From Novosphingobium sp. 32-60-15 (lineage in GTDB: Bacteria; Pseudomonadota; Alphaproteobacteria; Sphingomonadales; Sphingomonadaceae), in the NCBI RefSeq assembly GCF_002280675.1, contig NZ_NCEN01000011.1, positions 1-64,000 on the forward strand: 64,000 bases of DNA, given 5' to 3'. The position numbers and the translations under genes were made by a program. The first letter of the stretch is position 1. Each line of letters starts with the position of its first letter. Below the pieces are notes generated by a model. The model had not been told where the DNA came from, did not search any database, and saw only the letters and a program-made list of their open reading frames with translations. Positions 37,282 through 47,382 of this stretch are shown one piece after another.

Positions 37282-37926
37282 ATGAAAACCAAATTCCAGA
37301 TCGCCGCAGCCGCTGCCGTTATGGCAACTGCATCGATGGCGCTTTATTCTGCATCGCCCGCAGCAGCACAAAAGATGAACGCCGATGGTGACAAGACCAT
37401 TTCCTGGAGCGAAGCCAAGGCCAAGTCCGACACGATGTGGGCCAAGCTTGATGTGAACAAAGACGGCAAGATCGATCCGGCTGACCGCGCCGCCAAGATG
37501 GGCGAAAAGTTCGCCTCGATCGATACAGACAAGAACGGCGCAATCAGCCGCGATGAATTTATGGCCCATCACAGCCAGATGAAAGCGGGCAAGGAAGCGC
37601 GCGGCGATGGTCACGGCAAGTGGCGCGGTGAAGGCCGCGCTGAGGGCGGCAAGGGTCGCGGCATGGGCCATCACGACATGATGGGTGGTGGCATGCGCAT
37701 GCTCGCCATGGCTGACACGAACAAGGACGGTGCAGTATCGCGCGCCGAATTCGACAGCGTGACAAAATCACACTTCGACATGGCCGATACCAACAAGGAC
37801 GGCAAGGTTACCGCTGAAGAACGCCGCGCCATGATGGGCAAGATGCGCGGTCATCACGGCCCAATGCATAAGGGTGGAATGGGCGTGATGGGCGATGGTC
37901 CTCCACCACCCCCTGCGGCCAACTGA
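37282..37926 (+). CDS. Periplasmic EF-hand calcium-binding protein
   Basis: The signal peptide ends at ASPAAA (about residue 29). Four canonical EF-hand loops follow: DVNKDGKIDPAD, DTDKNGAISRDE, DTNKDGAVSRAE and DTNKDGKVTAEE. A degenerate loop (NADGDKTISWSE) lies before them. Between loops 2 and 3, and at the C-terminus, are His/Met/Gly-rich stretches (GMGHHDMMGGGMRM, HHGPMHKGGMGVMG) that could bind another metal. The start is ATG 37282 with AGGAG 9 bases upstream. It lies 5 bases before a response regulator, so it is probably part of the same sensing operon. Confidence 0.85.
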   Translation: MKTKFQIAAAAAVMATASMALYSASPAAAQKMNADGDKTISWSEAKAKSDTMWAKLDVNKDGKIDPADRAAKMGEKFASIDTDKNGAISRDEFMAHHSQMKAGKEARGDGHGKWRGEGRAEGGKGRGMGHHDMMGGGMRMLAMADTNKDGAVSRAEFDSVTKSHFDMADTNKDGKVTAEERRAMMGKMRGHHGPMHKGGMGVMGDGPPPPPAAN

Positions 37927-37931
37927 ATGTC

Positions 37932-38669
37932 ATGAGCGACACGCCGATCCGTGTCCTCGTCGTCGATGACGAACCGGCCCTGCGCGAGCCCCTGGCGGAC
38001 TATCTTGTCCGGCAGGGGTTTGTCGTAACGCAAGCCGGAACCGCCGCCGAAGCGCGCAGCCGGCTGAACGAGATTGGCTGCGACATCGTCCTGCTGGATA
38101 TCATGATGCCGGGTGAAGATGGCTTGTCGTTGTGCCGCCATCTGGTTGAGGCGCGAAAATTGCCGGTGATTTTCATTACCGCAAAGGGTGAAGCGACCGA
38201 CCGTATCGTCGGGCTGGAAATCGGCGCTGATGATTACGTGGTAAAGCCGTTTGACCCGCGCGAACTTGTCGCGCGCATCCGGTCGGTCCTGCGCCGCGCG
38301 AGCAAGCAATCGAGCGAGATTGCCGATGCTGTGATTTACGAATTCGAAGGCTGGCGGCTTGATCCGCTCAAGCGCCGCCTGATTGATCAGGAAGGCGCGG
38401 TTGTGGCCATTTCCTCGGCCGAGTTCCGCTTGCTGCTGGCCTTCCTTGACCATCCCCGTCAGGTGCTCGACCGCGACCGCTTGCTGGACATGGTGCAGGG
38501 GCGCGAGGCGCACTTGTTTGACCGCGCGGTGGATAACCAGATCTCGCGCCTGCGCCGGAAAATCGAGGTGGATAGCCGCAATCCGCAATTGATCCAGACG
38601 GTCTGGGGCGGGGGCTATATGCTGGCCGCCGAAGTGCGCAAACGCGCGCCCACCTCTGAAGAGGCGTAA
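37932..38669 (+). CDS. OmpR/PhoB-family response regulator
   Basis: The receiver domain (VLVVDDEPALREPL, DIVLLDIMMPGEDG with the phosphorylated Asp, VIFITAKGEA, VVKPFDPRELVARI) is joined to a winged-helix DNA-binding domain (SSAEFRLLLAFLDHPRQVLD, NQISRLRRKIE, TVWGGGYML). 245 aa. The histidine kinase follows after 5 bases, and an EF-hand protein precedes. GCGACAA repeats upstream of the operon are its plausible target. Confidence 0.92.
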   Translation: MSDTPIRVLVVDDEPALREPLADYLVRQGFVVTQAGTAAEARSRLNEIGCDIVLLDIMMPGEDGLSLCRHLVEARKLPVIFITAKGEATDRIVGLEIGADDYVVKPFDPRELVARIRSVLRRASKQSSEIADAVIYEFEGWRLDPLKRRLIDQEGAVVAISSAEFRLLLAFLDHPRQVLDRDRLLDMVQGREAHLFDRAVDNQISRLRRKIEVDSRNPQLIQTVWGGGYMLAAEVRKRAPTSEEA

Positions 38670-38674
38670 GCTAC

Positions 38675-40078
38675 TTGCCATCATTTCTTTCCGGATTACG
38701 CTTCTGGCCGCGCAGTCTTCAGGCCCAGGTTCTGGCTGCCATTGCGGTTGCCCTGCTGGTGGCGCAAACGATCTCGGCGGTGCTGATCTGGCGTGAGCAA
38801 AGCCACCGCCGCGAATCTTCGATGGTCAGTTCGGCAGCGTTTCGTCTGCTTGGTCCGCCACCTGAACGCCGAAAACAGCACCGCAATGATGAAGACCGCC
38901 AATCATCACCTTTCCGTGCGGTATACAGCGATGCATCGCCGCAGCGTGAGGGTGAAAAACGCCTTCACCGGGTTGAGCATGAGCTGGCGGAAATCCTGGG
39001 GGCGCAAGGGTTTGATGCTGCCGAGGTGGTGGTGTTTGAACGCAACCCCTTAAACGATGCGATCAGTCTGCGCTTCATGCAGCGCCATCGCCGGGAGCTG
39101 GCGGTTTTTTCCAAGGAGCCAAAGCCCCGGTTGGTCATTGCGGCAGTGCGCCAAACCTCGGGCAAGTGGATATCCACCCGCGTGTTTACGGAAGGTGGCG
39201 AAATGATGGTGCTGGCGCCGCTCGTCGCGCAAACCATCGTCCTTTATCTCGTGCTGGTGGGTGCAATGGCCTTGATCCTGCGCCGCATCACCCGGCCCCT
39301 GAAAGTGCTGACGCGCCGGGTGGAGGACTTTGCCGGAAACCGCAAGCTTGAAGGGCAGCTTGAGCCTGATGGGCCGGAAGACATCCAGGGCCTTATCCTG
39401 GCCCATAACGCGATGGAAGCGCGCATCGGGGCGATGCTCGATGAAAAGGACGTCATGCTGGGGGCAATCGGTCACGATCTGAAAACGCCATTGGCTGCGC
39501 TGCGCGTGCGGATCGAGGCGGTGGATGATGATGTCGAGCGCGGGCGCATGGCCGCCACGATTGAAGATATCAACCGCTCGCTCGACGATATACTTTCGCT
39601 TGCCCGCGTGGGCCGTCCGTCCGATCCCATCGAGCCGAACGAGCTGGCGGCATTGGTGGCCGATGTTATCGGCGAGTTTGAAGATATGGGCGAAGCGGTG
39701 GAACTGGGCGAGACGGACCGGATCGTCCTGCCCATCCGCGCCACGTGGCTGCGCCGCGCCTTGCGCAATCTGGTATCCAATGCGCTGCGCTATGGCGAGC
39801 GCGCGCGTATTTCATTGGCGCGCGAAGGCCGGATGGCGGTGCTGCGCATCGAGGATGACGGGCCGGGCATTCCCGAAGGGGACATTGCGCGGATGATGGA
39901 GCCATTCACCCGGCTGGAAGCTTCACGCAACAGCGGCACCGGTGGCACCGGACTTGGCCTTACGCTTGCGCGCGCGATCGCCGATCAGCATGGCGGCACG
40001 CTGACACTGGCGAACCGGCGTGGCCCGACCGGCGACATTGTTGGGTTGACTGCTGCGATAACGCTGCCGGTCGGGTAG
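38675..40078 (+). CDS. Sensor histidine kinase
   Basis: Two membrane helices (about 16-38 and 185-205) flank a periplasmic sensor region of about 145 residues that is rich in Arg, His and Glu. After the HAMP domain comes the H-box GAIGHDLKTPLAALRVRIE, then the N, G1 and G2 boxes (LRNLVSNALRYG, RIEDDGPGIPEGD, GTGGTGLGLTLARAIADQ). 467 aa. The start is TTG 38675, just after the regulator stop. The sensed signal is unknown; the neighbouring EF-hand protein suggests calcium or another cation. Confidence 0.9.
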   Translation: MPSFLSGLRFWPRSLQAQVLAAIAVALLVAQTISAVLIWREQSHRRESSMVSSAAFRLLGPPPERRKQHRNDEDRQSSPFRAVYSDASPQREGEKRLHRVEHELAEILGAQGFDAAEVVVFERNPLNDAISLRFMQRHRRELAVFSKEPKPRLVIAAVRQTSGKWISTRVFTEGGEMMVLAPLVAQTIVLYLVLVGAMALILRRITRPLKVLTRRVEDFAGNRKLEGQLEPDGPEDIQGLILAHNAMEARIGAMLDEKDVMLGAIGHDLKTPLAALRVRIEAVDDDVERGRMAATIEDINRSLDDILSLARVGRPSDPIEPNELAALVADVIGEFEDMGEAVELGETDRIVLPIRATWLRRALRNLVSNALRYGERARISLAREGRMAVLRIEDDGPGIPEGDIARMMEPFTRLEASRNSGTGGTGLGLTLARAIADQHGGTLTLANRRGPTGDIVGLTAAITLPVG

Positions 40079-40176
40079 GCCCAGTTCCATACGGCAATTC
40101 GTTGTAAGGACTAGCAAAGCCACCGACTGGTTGCTAGTGCAACCAATTATAATTGCGCCGAGGAGTTGGGTTTCGC

Positions 40177-42843
40177 ATGCGTAGCATTTCGTTTGTTTCA
40201 GCGCTCGCGCTGACTGTCGCCTGCGTTTCCGCACCGGTCATCGCCCGGCAAACCGCGGCAAACCCTTCTGCCGCCGCCGGGGTTCACACCGATTTGCCGC
40301 GCGTTGCGCATCCTTCACACTATACGATTGCGATCACGCCCGATGCTGCGAACCTGACGTTTTCGGGCACATCTTCGGTTGACCTTGAAGTGACCGAGGC
40401 GACGGAGTTTCTGACGCTCCACGCGCTGGACCTCAAGATTTCCTCAGCCACACTGACCCCAGTGGGCGGCACGCCCGTTCCCGTTACGGTGACGATGGAT
40501 GCCGCGCGCCAAACCGCAAAGTTTGCTGCTGCCCAGCCGCTCAGCCCCGGAAAATACCGGCTGGACACGGCCTATACCGGCGTCATCAACACTCAGCCCT
40601 ATGGCATGTTCGCGCTTGATTACCCTGACAAGATCACCGGCAAGGACGTGCGCGGCCTGTTCACGCAATTCGAAGCGCCCGACGCGCGCCGCTTTGCGCC
40701 GATGTTTGACGAGCCGATTTACAAGGCTACCTTCGATCTGTCAGCGGTCGTCCCCGCCGCCCAACTGGCGATCAGCAACATGCCGGTGGCCAAAGAGGAA
40801 AGCCTCGACAAGGGGCTGAAGCGCGTCACATTCGGCACCAGCCCGAAGATGTCATCGTACCTCTTGTTCTTCGGCCTTGGCGATTGGGAACGGATGGCCA
40901 AGGATGCAGCGCCCGGCGTGCAAGTGGGCATCGTCAGCCCCAAAGGCAGCGGTGAACAGGCGCGTTATGCGCTGGATGAACTGGCGCCGCTGATCCCGTT
41001 CTTTGCCGATTACTTCGGCCAGCCCTATCCCCTGCCAAAGCTTGATAACGTGGCAGCACCGGGCCAGTCGCAGTTCTTTTCGGCCATGGAAAACTGGGGC
41101 GCGATCCTGACGTTCGAGCGCATCTTGCTCAACGATCCGGCGATCACCAGCGCCTCTGCCCGCCAGAATCTTGTGACCACGCAGGCGCATGAAGTGGCGC
41201 ACCAGTGGTTCGGCAATCTGGTGACGATGGCGTGGTGGGAAGACCTGTGGCTGAACGAGGGTTTTGCCAGCTGGATGGAAACCAAGACGACCGCCCATTT
41301 CCACCCTGACTGGTTCCCGCTGCTTGACCGTGTTGGCGGGCGCGAAACTGCGATGGGCCTTGACGGCTTCAAGACCACGCACCCCGTGGTGCAAGAGATC
41401 AAGACCGTTGAGGAAACCAATCAGGCCTTCGATGCGATCACCTATCAAAAGGGTGAAGCGGTCATTGCCATGCTGGAGGCCTTTGCCGGCGAGACGGTGT
41501 GGCGCGATGGGTTGCGCAGCTATATGCGCGACCACAAATTCGGCAACACGCGGTCAAAGGATTTGTGGCAAGCCGTTGAAAAGGCAGGCGCGCCCGGCCT
41601 TACTGCGATTGCCACAGACTTTACCACAAAGCCCGGCATCCCGCTGGTGAGTGTTGCGAAGCATACCTGCAAAAAGGGTGTTTCAACCCTATCCCTGACG
41701 CAAAGCGAGTTCAGCATCGACCGCAAGGACGAAGTGGCCGCAAAGCCCACGATGTGGAAAGTGCCGCTGCTGGTTTCGGCAGGCGGCGAACCTGTCCGCG
41801 CGATCATGGACGGGGGCAAAAGCACGCTCACCGTTAACGGCTGCGGCCCCGTGGTTATTAACGCGGGGCAGTTGGGTTATTACCGTTCGCTTTACACGCC
41901 CAAGATGCTCGGGCGTTTGAAAACCGCAATGCCTACGCTGAAACCGGTCGATCAGATGGGGCTTCTGCAAGACAATCTGGCACTGGCCAGCAGCGGTTAT
42001 CAGCCATACGGACCGGCGCTTGATTTGCTGGCGGCGGTGCCGGGCAATGGCAATCCGGTTGTCGCAGGCGCCGCCTTTGCGCGCTATGTCGGCGCGTGGC
42101 GTGCGCTTGAGGCCGATCCGGTGGCGCAAAAGAAGCTCGCCGCCAAAGTTGCCGCCAATTACAAGCCACGCCTGATGGCGTTGGGTTTTGAACCCAAGGC
42201 GAACGAAGCTTTGCCCGATGCCGATCTGCGCTCAACACTGATCAGCGGATTTGGCACAATGGGTGATGCCGATGTGGTGGCCGAAGCGCGCCGCCGTTTT
42301 GCAACGCTGGCCAGCAATCCCAAGGCGATGGATGGCCCGCTGAAAACCACATGGCTTGGCATTGTTGCGCGCAATGCCACCAAGGCGGATTGGGATGCGA
42401 TCCAGAAAATGGCGGCTGCATCAAACAGCGCTGTGGAGCGGCAGTTCCTCTACACCCTGCTGGGCCGGGCATCCGATCCGGCATTGGCCAAGGCGGCACG
42501 CGATCTGGCGTTGACGAACACGCCAGGCAAAACCACCAGCGCGGCGATGATCGTGGCGTCAGCAGGGTTGTTCCCCGAAGCCACGTATGACTTTGCCATC
42601 GCCAACCGCGCCCGCATTGAAGATTTGGTCGATGCGCAAAGCCGCGTGACGTTTATCGCAAGCCTTGGCAGCGGCGCAACCGACCCTGCGATGATCGCCA
42701 AACTGGAAACCTTCAAGGCCAGCGTCCCTGCAGAAGCCGCACGTCCGGTTGATCAGGTCATCGGCGGGTTGACGGAAAAGGCCAAGGCACGGCCCCTGTT
42801 CGTCAAAGGGCTGACAGGCTGGCTGGCGAAAAACAGCAAGTAG
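40177..42843 (+). CDS. M1 family aminopeptidase, secreted
   Basis: This is a gluzincin aminopeptidase. The signal peptide (MRSISFVSALALTVACVSAPV) directs export to the periplasm or beyond. Active-site blocks are FFSAMENWGAIL (GAMEN-type exopeptidase loop) and TQAHEVAHQWFGNLVTM with LWLNEGFASWME (HExxH-18-E zinc site). The C-terminal half is the helical ERAP-like domain. 888 aa. ATG 40177 is chosen with GAGGAG upstream; the TTG at 40153 would spoil the signal peptide. Confidence 0.92.
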   Translation: MRSISFVSALALTVACVSAPVIARQTAANPSAAAGVHTDLPRVAHPSHYTIAITPDAANLTFSGTSSVDLEVTEATEFLTLHALDLKISSATLTPVGGTPVPVTVTMDAARQTAKFAAAQPLSPGKYRLDTAYTGVINTQPYGMFALDYPDKITGKDVRGLFTQFEAPDARRFAPMFDEPIYKATFDLSAVVPAAQLAISNMPVAKEESLDKGLKRVTFGTSPKMSSYLLFFGLGDWERMAKDAAPGVQVGIVSPKGSGEQARYALDELAPLIPFFADYFGQPYPLPKLDNVAAPGQSQFFSAMENWGAILTFERILLNDPAITSASARQNLVTTQAHEVAHQWFGNLVTMAWWEDLWLNEGFASWMETKTTAHFHPDWFPLLDRVGGRETAMGLDGFKTTHPVVQEIKTVEETNQAFDAITYQKGEAVIAMLEAFAGETVWRDGLRSYMRDHKFGNTRSKDLWQAVEKAGAPGLTAIATDFTTKPGIPLVSVAKHTCKKGVSTLSLTQSEFSIDRKDEVAAKPTMWKVPLLVSAGGEPVRAIMDGGKSTLTVNGCGPVVINAGQLGYYRSLYTPKMLGRLKTAMPTLKPVDQMGLLQDNLALASSGYQPYGPALDLLAAVPGNGNPVVAGAAFARYVGAWRALEADPVAQKKLAAKVAANYKPRLMALGFEPKANEALPDADLRSTLISGFGTMGDADVVAEARRRFATLASNPKAMDGPLKTTWLGIVARNATKADWDAIQKMAAASNSAVERQFLYTLLGRASDPALAKAARDLALTNTPGKTTSAAMIVASAGLFPEATYDFAIANRARIEDLVDAQSRVTFIASLGSGATDPAMIAKLETFKASVPAEAARPVDQVIGGLTEKAKARPLFVKGLTGWLAKNSK

Positions 42844-42896
42844 GGCGGTAGCGCGATCAGCTATAAAGCACGATGACTTTGATCTGACCCAAATGT

Positions 42897-42960
42897 CCGT
42901 TCGTGTCGAGCGAAGTCGAGACACCGCGCCCAGTGTCTCGACTTCGCTCGACACGAACGG
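42897..42960. repeat. Perfect 28-bp inverted repeat
   Basis: Arm 42897-42924 (CCGTTCGTGTCGAGCGAAGT...) is exactly repeated in reverse complement at 42933-42960 around an 8-base loop. It lies between convergent genes (M1 peptidase and CNT transporter). It can act as a strong hairpin; there is no T run. Confidence 0.85.
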
Positions 42961-42994
42961 GGCATGTTGTGGTTCTTGCGAAAGTCATAAAGCC

Positions 42995-44251
42995 CTAAAG
43001 GCTGAGGAACATTCCCGCCAAGGCGGCGCTCATCAGGTTGCTGAGCGCCCCTGCCACCAATGCGCGCATGCCCAGTTTGGCAATGACCGGGCGTTGATTG
43101 GGGGCAAGGCCGCCGGTCACTGCCATCTGGATGGCGATAGAGCTGAAATTGGCAAAGCCGCACAGCGCGAATGTGACGATGGCGACGGTGTGCGGGGACA
43201 GCGCAGTGTCCTTGCCCAGTTCGATGAACGCGACAAATTCGTTCAGCACGATCTTGCTGCCGAACAATCCGCCCGCCTGCATCGCCTCGGTCCAGCCATC
43301 TGCACCCAGCAGGAGGAATACAGGCGCGAAAACATAACCCAGGATCATCTGGAAGGACAGTTCGGGCGCGCCGAACCAGCCGCCGACCCATCCCAGAATG
43401 CCGTTGGCCAGCGCCACCAACGCGACAAAGGCCAGCACCATCGCGCCGACTGCTACGGCCAGCTTCACGCCGGTTTGCGCGCCCTGGCTGGCGGCCATGA
43501 TGATGTTGGCGGGGCGCTCTTCCTCGTCAGAGGCAAGGCCGGGTTTGACGTGGGGGTTAGGCAATGCCTCGCTGCCCACTTCTGCCGGTGTGGGCGGTTC
43601 ATCGGGCATCATCATTTTGGCCATGAGGATTCCGCCGGGAGCCGACATGAACGCCGCTGCCACCAGATAATCGATGCGGATGCCCATGCTGGCGTAGGCG
43701 GCAAGGATGGTTCCGGCAACGCCCGCCATGCCCACGGTCATCACGCAGAACAATTGCGACGGGTTGAGCGCTGCAAGATAAGGCCGGATTACCAGCGGGG
43801 ATTCGCTCTGCCCGACAAAGATGTTGCTGGCAGCGCACAGCGATTCAACTTTGCTGATGCCGGTCAGCTTTTCGAGCGCGCCGCCGATCCAGCGGATCAC
43901 CAGTTGCATGACGCCAAGGTAATAGAGGATCGAAATCAGCGCCGCGAAGAACACGATGACGGGCAGTGCCGAAATGGCAAAGCTGGTGCCGCCAATGGCC
44001 GGATCAGCCAGCGGGCCGAACAGGAAAGCCACGCCCGCGCGCGCAAAGCCGAGCAAGCCTTCAACCCCGCTGGCCGCGCCCTGCAACAGCCGGTTGCCGA
44101 ACGGCACATAAAGCACTAGCGCGGCAAAGCCTGCCTGCAACGCAAAGGCTGCGGCCACCACGCGCGGGCGAATGGCGCGGCGGTTGGTTGACAGGGCAAA
44201 GGCGAGCGCAAGGATGAGCAGCATCCCGAGCAGACTGTAAACGACACGCAT
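42995..44251 (-). CDS. Concentrative nucleoside transporter (CNT/NupC family)
   Basis: This proton- or sodium-driven nucleoside importer has about ten membrane segments. Family motifs: NIFVGQSESPLVIRPYL (substrate loop), SAPGGILMAKMMMPDE, GLFGSKIVLNEFVAFIEL and LCGFANFSSIAIQMAVTGGL. The 418 aa length is normal. It is a single gene, divergent from the queuosine-precursor transporter with 88 bases between starts. Confidence 0.92.
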   Translation of the reverse strand: MRVVYSLLGMLLILALAFALSTNRRAIRPRVVAAAFALQAGFAALVLYVPFGNRLLQGAASGVEGLLGFARAGVAFLFGPLADPAIGGTSFAISALPVIVFFAALISILYYLGVMQLVIRWIGGALEKLTGISKVESLCAASNIFVGQSESPLVIRPYLAALNPSQLFCVMTVGMAGVAGTILAAYASMGIRIDYLVAAAFMSAPGGILMAKMMMPDEPPTPAEVGSEALPNPHVKPGLASDEEERPANIIMAASQGAQTGVKLAVAVGAMVLAFVALVALANGILGWVGGWFGAPELSFQMILGYVFAPVFLLLGADGWTEAMQAGGLFGSKIVLNEFVAFIELGKDTALSPHTVAIVTFALCGFANFSSIAIQMAVTGGLAPNQRPVIAKLGMRALVAGALSNLMSAALAGMFLSL

Positions 44252-44339
44252 CGGGTGGGACAGGCTCCGCGATCAAATTGGTTTCAGACGAACCTAATAG
44301 CGAATTGGCGCAAGCTGAAAAGCGCGCTATCGGCCTTTG

Positions 44340-44987
44340 ATGCACGATAACGCCGCCCCAGCGCCCGCAATCCCCCGTTCTTTGTTCCTGCTTGCCCTGT
44401 TCTATGGCGGGATGGTCACGCTTGGCGGAGTTTTGGGGGCCAAACAAGTGGCCCTTGGTCCCTTGGCGGTCGAGGCGGGAATCTTTCCGTTCCTGACGCT
44501 TGTCGGCATTTCCAGCGGCGTTGCCGAACTGCATGGCAAAGTGGTTGCCGACAGACTGGTGCGTTATGGCTTTCTGCCGCTGGCCTTTGCCATTTTCCTC
44601 ACGCTGTTTGTGCTGACGCTTCCCACTGATACGGGAATGTATGAACCTGCCAAGGAAGCCTTCCCGATCGTGCTGGGCCAGTCATGGCGCATGATGCTGG
44701 CAGGAATCCTCGCCTATGGTGTGTCGGTCACGCTTAATGTCTGGATATTCAACCGGTTGCGCGGGGCCGTGGGGCGTTTCCTGTCCGTCCGGGGCTTTGT
44801 TGCGGCGGCGCTTTCGCAAATCGTGGATACGCTGATTTTCATCTCGGTGTCGTTCTATGGTGTGCGGCCGATCATGGCGTTGATGGCGGGGCAGATGCTT
44901 GCGAAAGTTGTGCTGTCGGCGGTGCTGATACCGCTGATAATCGCGCTTGTGCTGTGGATCGGGCGCAAGCTTGATTCTGTAGACTGA
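44340..44987 (+). CDS. Queuosine precursor transporter (YhhQ/VUT family)
   Basis: This six-helix inner-membrane protein is thought to import preQ0/preQ1 for queuosine in tRNA. Signature stretches are [20 protein letters not shown] and [20 protein letters not shown], the latter with the family's conserved Gln and Asp. 215 aa from ATG 44340; the TTG one codon earlier is less likely. No que genes are adjacent. Confidence 0.85.
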   Translation: MHDNAAPAPAIPRSLFLLALFYGGMVTLGGVLGAKQVALGPLAVEAGIFPFLTLVGISSGVAELHGKVVADRLVRYGFLPLAFAIFLTLFVLTLPTDTGMYEPAKEAFPIVLGQSWRMMLAGILAYGVSVTLNVWIFNRLRGAVGRFLSVRGFVAAALSQIVDTLIFISVSFYGVRPIMALMAGQMLAKVVLSAVLIPLIIALVLWIGRKLDSVD

Positions 44988-45063
44988 CCTGCCCGATCTC
45001 TGTTCAGTCTGGAACGCACAGCCAATATTGGATTTCGCACGCTTTGCGCGTAAAGGCGCGGCC

Positions 45064-45960
45064 ATGACTCAGAACCACGATCCTGCGATGCTCGCCAAGG
45101 CCGAAACGCTGACCGAGGCACTGCCTTATCTCCAGCGTTATGCGGGCAAGACTTTCGTCGTCAAATATGGCGGCCATGCGATGGGCGATCCCGAAGCCGC
45201 GCGTGATTTTGCCGAAGACGTAGTCTTGTTGCAGGCTGTGGGGATCAACCCGGTGGTGGTCCACGGCGGCGGTCCGCAAATCGGGGCCATGCTGAAACAA
45301 CTGGGCGTGGAATCAAGCTTCGTCGATGGCCTGCGCGTGACGGACAAGGCCACCGCAGAAGTGGCCGAAATGGTCCTTTCGGGCAAGATCAACAAGGAAC
45401 TGGTGGGCTGGATTGCGGCGGCAGGCGGCAAGGCCGTGGGCATTTCGGGCAAGGATGCGGGGCTGGTTACCGCCACCAAAGTGGAACGCACCACCAAAGA
45501 CCCCGGCAGCAACATCGAGACAGCCGTTGACCTGGGCTTTGTCGGTGAACCTTCAGAGATTGATCCGGCGATCATCTACACCGTCAGCGCGGCGGGCTTT
45601 ATCCCGGTGATCGCGCCGATTGGCGTGGGCAAGGACGGGCACACCTATAACATCAACGCCGATACGATGGCGGGCGCGATTGCCGCTGCGCTTGGCGCAT
45701 CGCGCCTGTTCCTGCTGACCGATGTTCCGGGCGTGCTGGACAAGTACAAGAACCTGCTCACCGACCTGCGGCCTGCCGACATCAAGCGGCTGGCCGAAGA
45801 CGGCACGATCAGCGGCGGGATGATCCCCAAGCTGGAAACCTGTGTCCATGCAGTGGAAGCAGGGTGCGAGGCGGCGGTTGTGCTCGATGGCCGCGTGCCC
45901 CATGCGATGCTGCTGGAAATCTTCACGGCACAAGGCGCGGGCACTTTAATTCGCGCCTGA
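45064..45960 (+). CDS. argB: Acetylglutamate kinase
   Basis: The second step of arginine synthesis phosphorylates N-acetylglutamate. Motifs: [60 protein letters not shown] and [21 protein letters not shown]. The last carries the regulatory C-terminal site. 298 aa from ATG 45064; the upstream frame adds 12 unlikely residues. It is followed by yggT and folD. Confidence 0.95.
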   Translation: MTQNHDPAMLAKAETLTEALPYLQRYAGKTFVVKYGGHAMGDPEAARDFAEDVVLLQAVGINPVVVHGGGPQIGAMLKQLGVESSFVDGLRVTDKATAEVAEMVLSGKINKELVGWIAAAGGKAVGISGKDAGLVTATKVERTTKDPGSNIETAVDLGFVGEPSEIDPAIIYTVSAAGFIPVIAPIGVGKDGHTYNINADTMAGAIAAALGASRLFLLTDVPGVLDKYKNLLTDLRPADIKRLAEDGTISGGMIPKLETCVHAVEAGCEAAVVLDGRVPHAMLLEIFTAQGAGTLIRA

Positions 45961-45981
45961 ACCAATTCTCGCCTAAGTGTT

Positions 45982-46008
45982 CGGGCGTAACACTGCTTGT
46001 TGCGCCCG
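45982..46008 (+). other. Hairpin between argB and yggT
   Basis: CGGGCGTAACA pairs with TGTTGCGCCCG over 11 bp (one G-U) around a 5-base loop, 22 bases after argB. No T run follows, so it may stabilise the argB 3' end or pause transcription rather than terminate it. Confidence 0.5.
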
Positions 46009-46078
46009 TAGGGGCTCTTGTGGCTGAAGGAGCGGGTCGGCTAGAAGCAGATGCCGCCCGCTTGAAGGATAAAGCGCC

Positions 46079-46378
46079 ATGTTTTTGTACACGCTGATTT
46101 CGATGATCAATTACCTTGTGAACATCATCGTGATCGTGGTGATCGTGCAGTTCGTGCTCGGCCTGCTGATCTCGTTCAATGTCGTGAACATGCACAATCA
46201 GGCGGTGGCCGCCATCTGGAAGGCGTTGAACGCCATTCTTGAACCGGTCCTGCGCCCGATCCGCAAGATCCTGCCCGATACCGGCGGGATCGATTTCTCG
46301 CCTATGGTGCTGATTATCGGCCTTAACCTGCTGATGATCCTGCTGGGTGGCATTGCCGCTTCCAGCGTCGGGGCTTGA
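46079..46378 (+). CDS. YggT family membrane protein
   Basis: This 99-residue protein has two hydrophobic hairpin segments. The central block [20 protein letters not shown] with [10 protein letters not shown] is typical of YggT. The family has been tied to osmotic tolerance and to division-site proteins, without a known activity. AAGGA lies upstream of ATG 46079. folD begins 29 bases after its stop. Confidence 0.88.
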   Translation: MFLYTLISMINYLVNIIVIVVIVQFVLGLLISFNVVNMHNQAVAAIWKALNAILEPVLRPIRKILPDTGGIDFSPMVLIIGLNLLMILLGGIAASSVGA

Positions 46379-46406
46379 GCCACTTTTCCAAAAACGGGAT
46401 GATGCA

Positions 46407-47300
46407 ATGACGGCTGCTGTGATCGACGGGAAGGCTTTTGCCGAAGGCTTGCGCGCGCGGGTCGGGACGCTGGCCGCGCAATTCGAGGCGAAGGCAGGAC
46501 GCAAGGCAGGCCTTGCCGTGGTGCTGGTGGGCGAAGACCCTGCCAGCCAGGTCTATGTCCGCTCAAAAGGCAAAAGCACCGTCGAAGCGGGCATGAACAG
46601 CTTTGAACACAAGCTGCCCGCCGATACGACCGAGGCCGATTTGCTGGCGGTCGTTGCGCAATTGAATGCCGATCCTGCGGTGGACGGCATCCTTGTCCAG
46701 CTTCCGCTGCCCGCGCACATCGACGAACAAAAGGTCATCGCCACGATTGCGCCCGACAAGGACGTCGATGGCTTTCACGTCATCAACGCAGGCCGCCTTG
46801 CGGTGGGGCAACCGGGCTTTGTGCCCTGCACGCCGCTGGGTTGTCTGATGCTGCTGAAAGACCGGCTGGGCGATCTGTCAGGGCTGGATGCTGTGGTGAT
46901 CGGGCGGTCCAACATCGTGGGCAAGCCGATGGCGCAATTGCTTATCGCTGAAAGCTGCACCGTCACAGTCGCGCACAGCCGCACGAAAAATCTGGCCGAA
47001 GTGGTGCGCCGCGCCGACATCGTTGTGGCCGCTGTGGGCCGTCCCGAAATGGTCAAGGGTGACTGGATCAAGCCGGGTGCCGTGGTGATCGACGTAGGCA
47101 TCAACCGCGTTGCAGGCGCCACAGTAGGCAAGACGCGGCTGGTGGGCGATGTCGACTACGCCTCGGCCGCTGCGGTTGCATCGGCAATCACGCCCGTCCC
47201 CGGCGGCGTGGGGCCGATGACCATCGCGGTCCTGCTGCGCAATACGCTGGTCGCCGCTTATCGCAACACCGGGCTGGAACTGGCTGCGGACGCTGTTTAG
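46407..47300 (+). CDS. folD: Bifunctional methylenetetrahydrofolate dehydrogenase/cyclohydrolase
   Basis: FolD interconverts methylene-, methenyl- and formyl-tetrahydrofolate. [14 protein letters not shown] carries the catalytic Yxxx[31 protein letters not shown] and [17 protein letters not shown] (NADP loop) follow, with [19 protein letters not shown] at the end. 297 aa. ATG 46407 is used because the upstream frame covers the yggT end. Confidence 0.95.
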   Translation: MTAAVIDGKAFAEGLRARVGTLAAQFEAKAGRKAGLAVVLVGEDPASQVYVRSKGKSTVEAGMNSFEHKLPADTTEADLLAVVAQLNADPAVDGILVQLPLPAHIDEQKVIATIAPDKDVDGFHVINAGRLAVGQPGFVPCTPLGCLMLLKDRLGDLSGLDAVVIGRSNIVGKPMAQLLIAESCTVTVAHSRTKNLAEVVRRADIVVAAVGRPEMVKGDWIKPGAVVIDVGINRVAGATVGKTRLVGDVDYASAAAVASAITPVPGGVGPMTIAVLLRNTLVAAYRNTGLELAADAV

Positions 47301-47318
47301 GGATTGAGGCGCTTCTTT

Positions 47319-47351
47319 CCCCTCCCTTTGCGGGAGGGGTTGGGGGTGGGC
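47319..47351. repeat. Dispersed CCCCTCCC/GGGAGGGG palindrome, copy 2
   Basis: CCCCTCCC-TTTGC-GGGAGGGG is followed by TTGGGGGTGGGC. It is the same element as at 4013-4050 with a changed loop, and lies between folD and the next gene. Confidence 0.7.
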
Positions 47352-47382
47352 AGAGCGCAGGCCATCGTCTAGTCTGCGCCGC

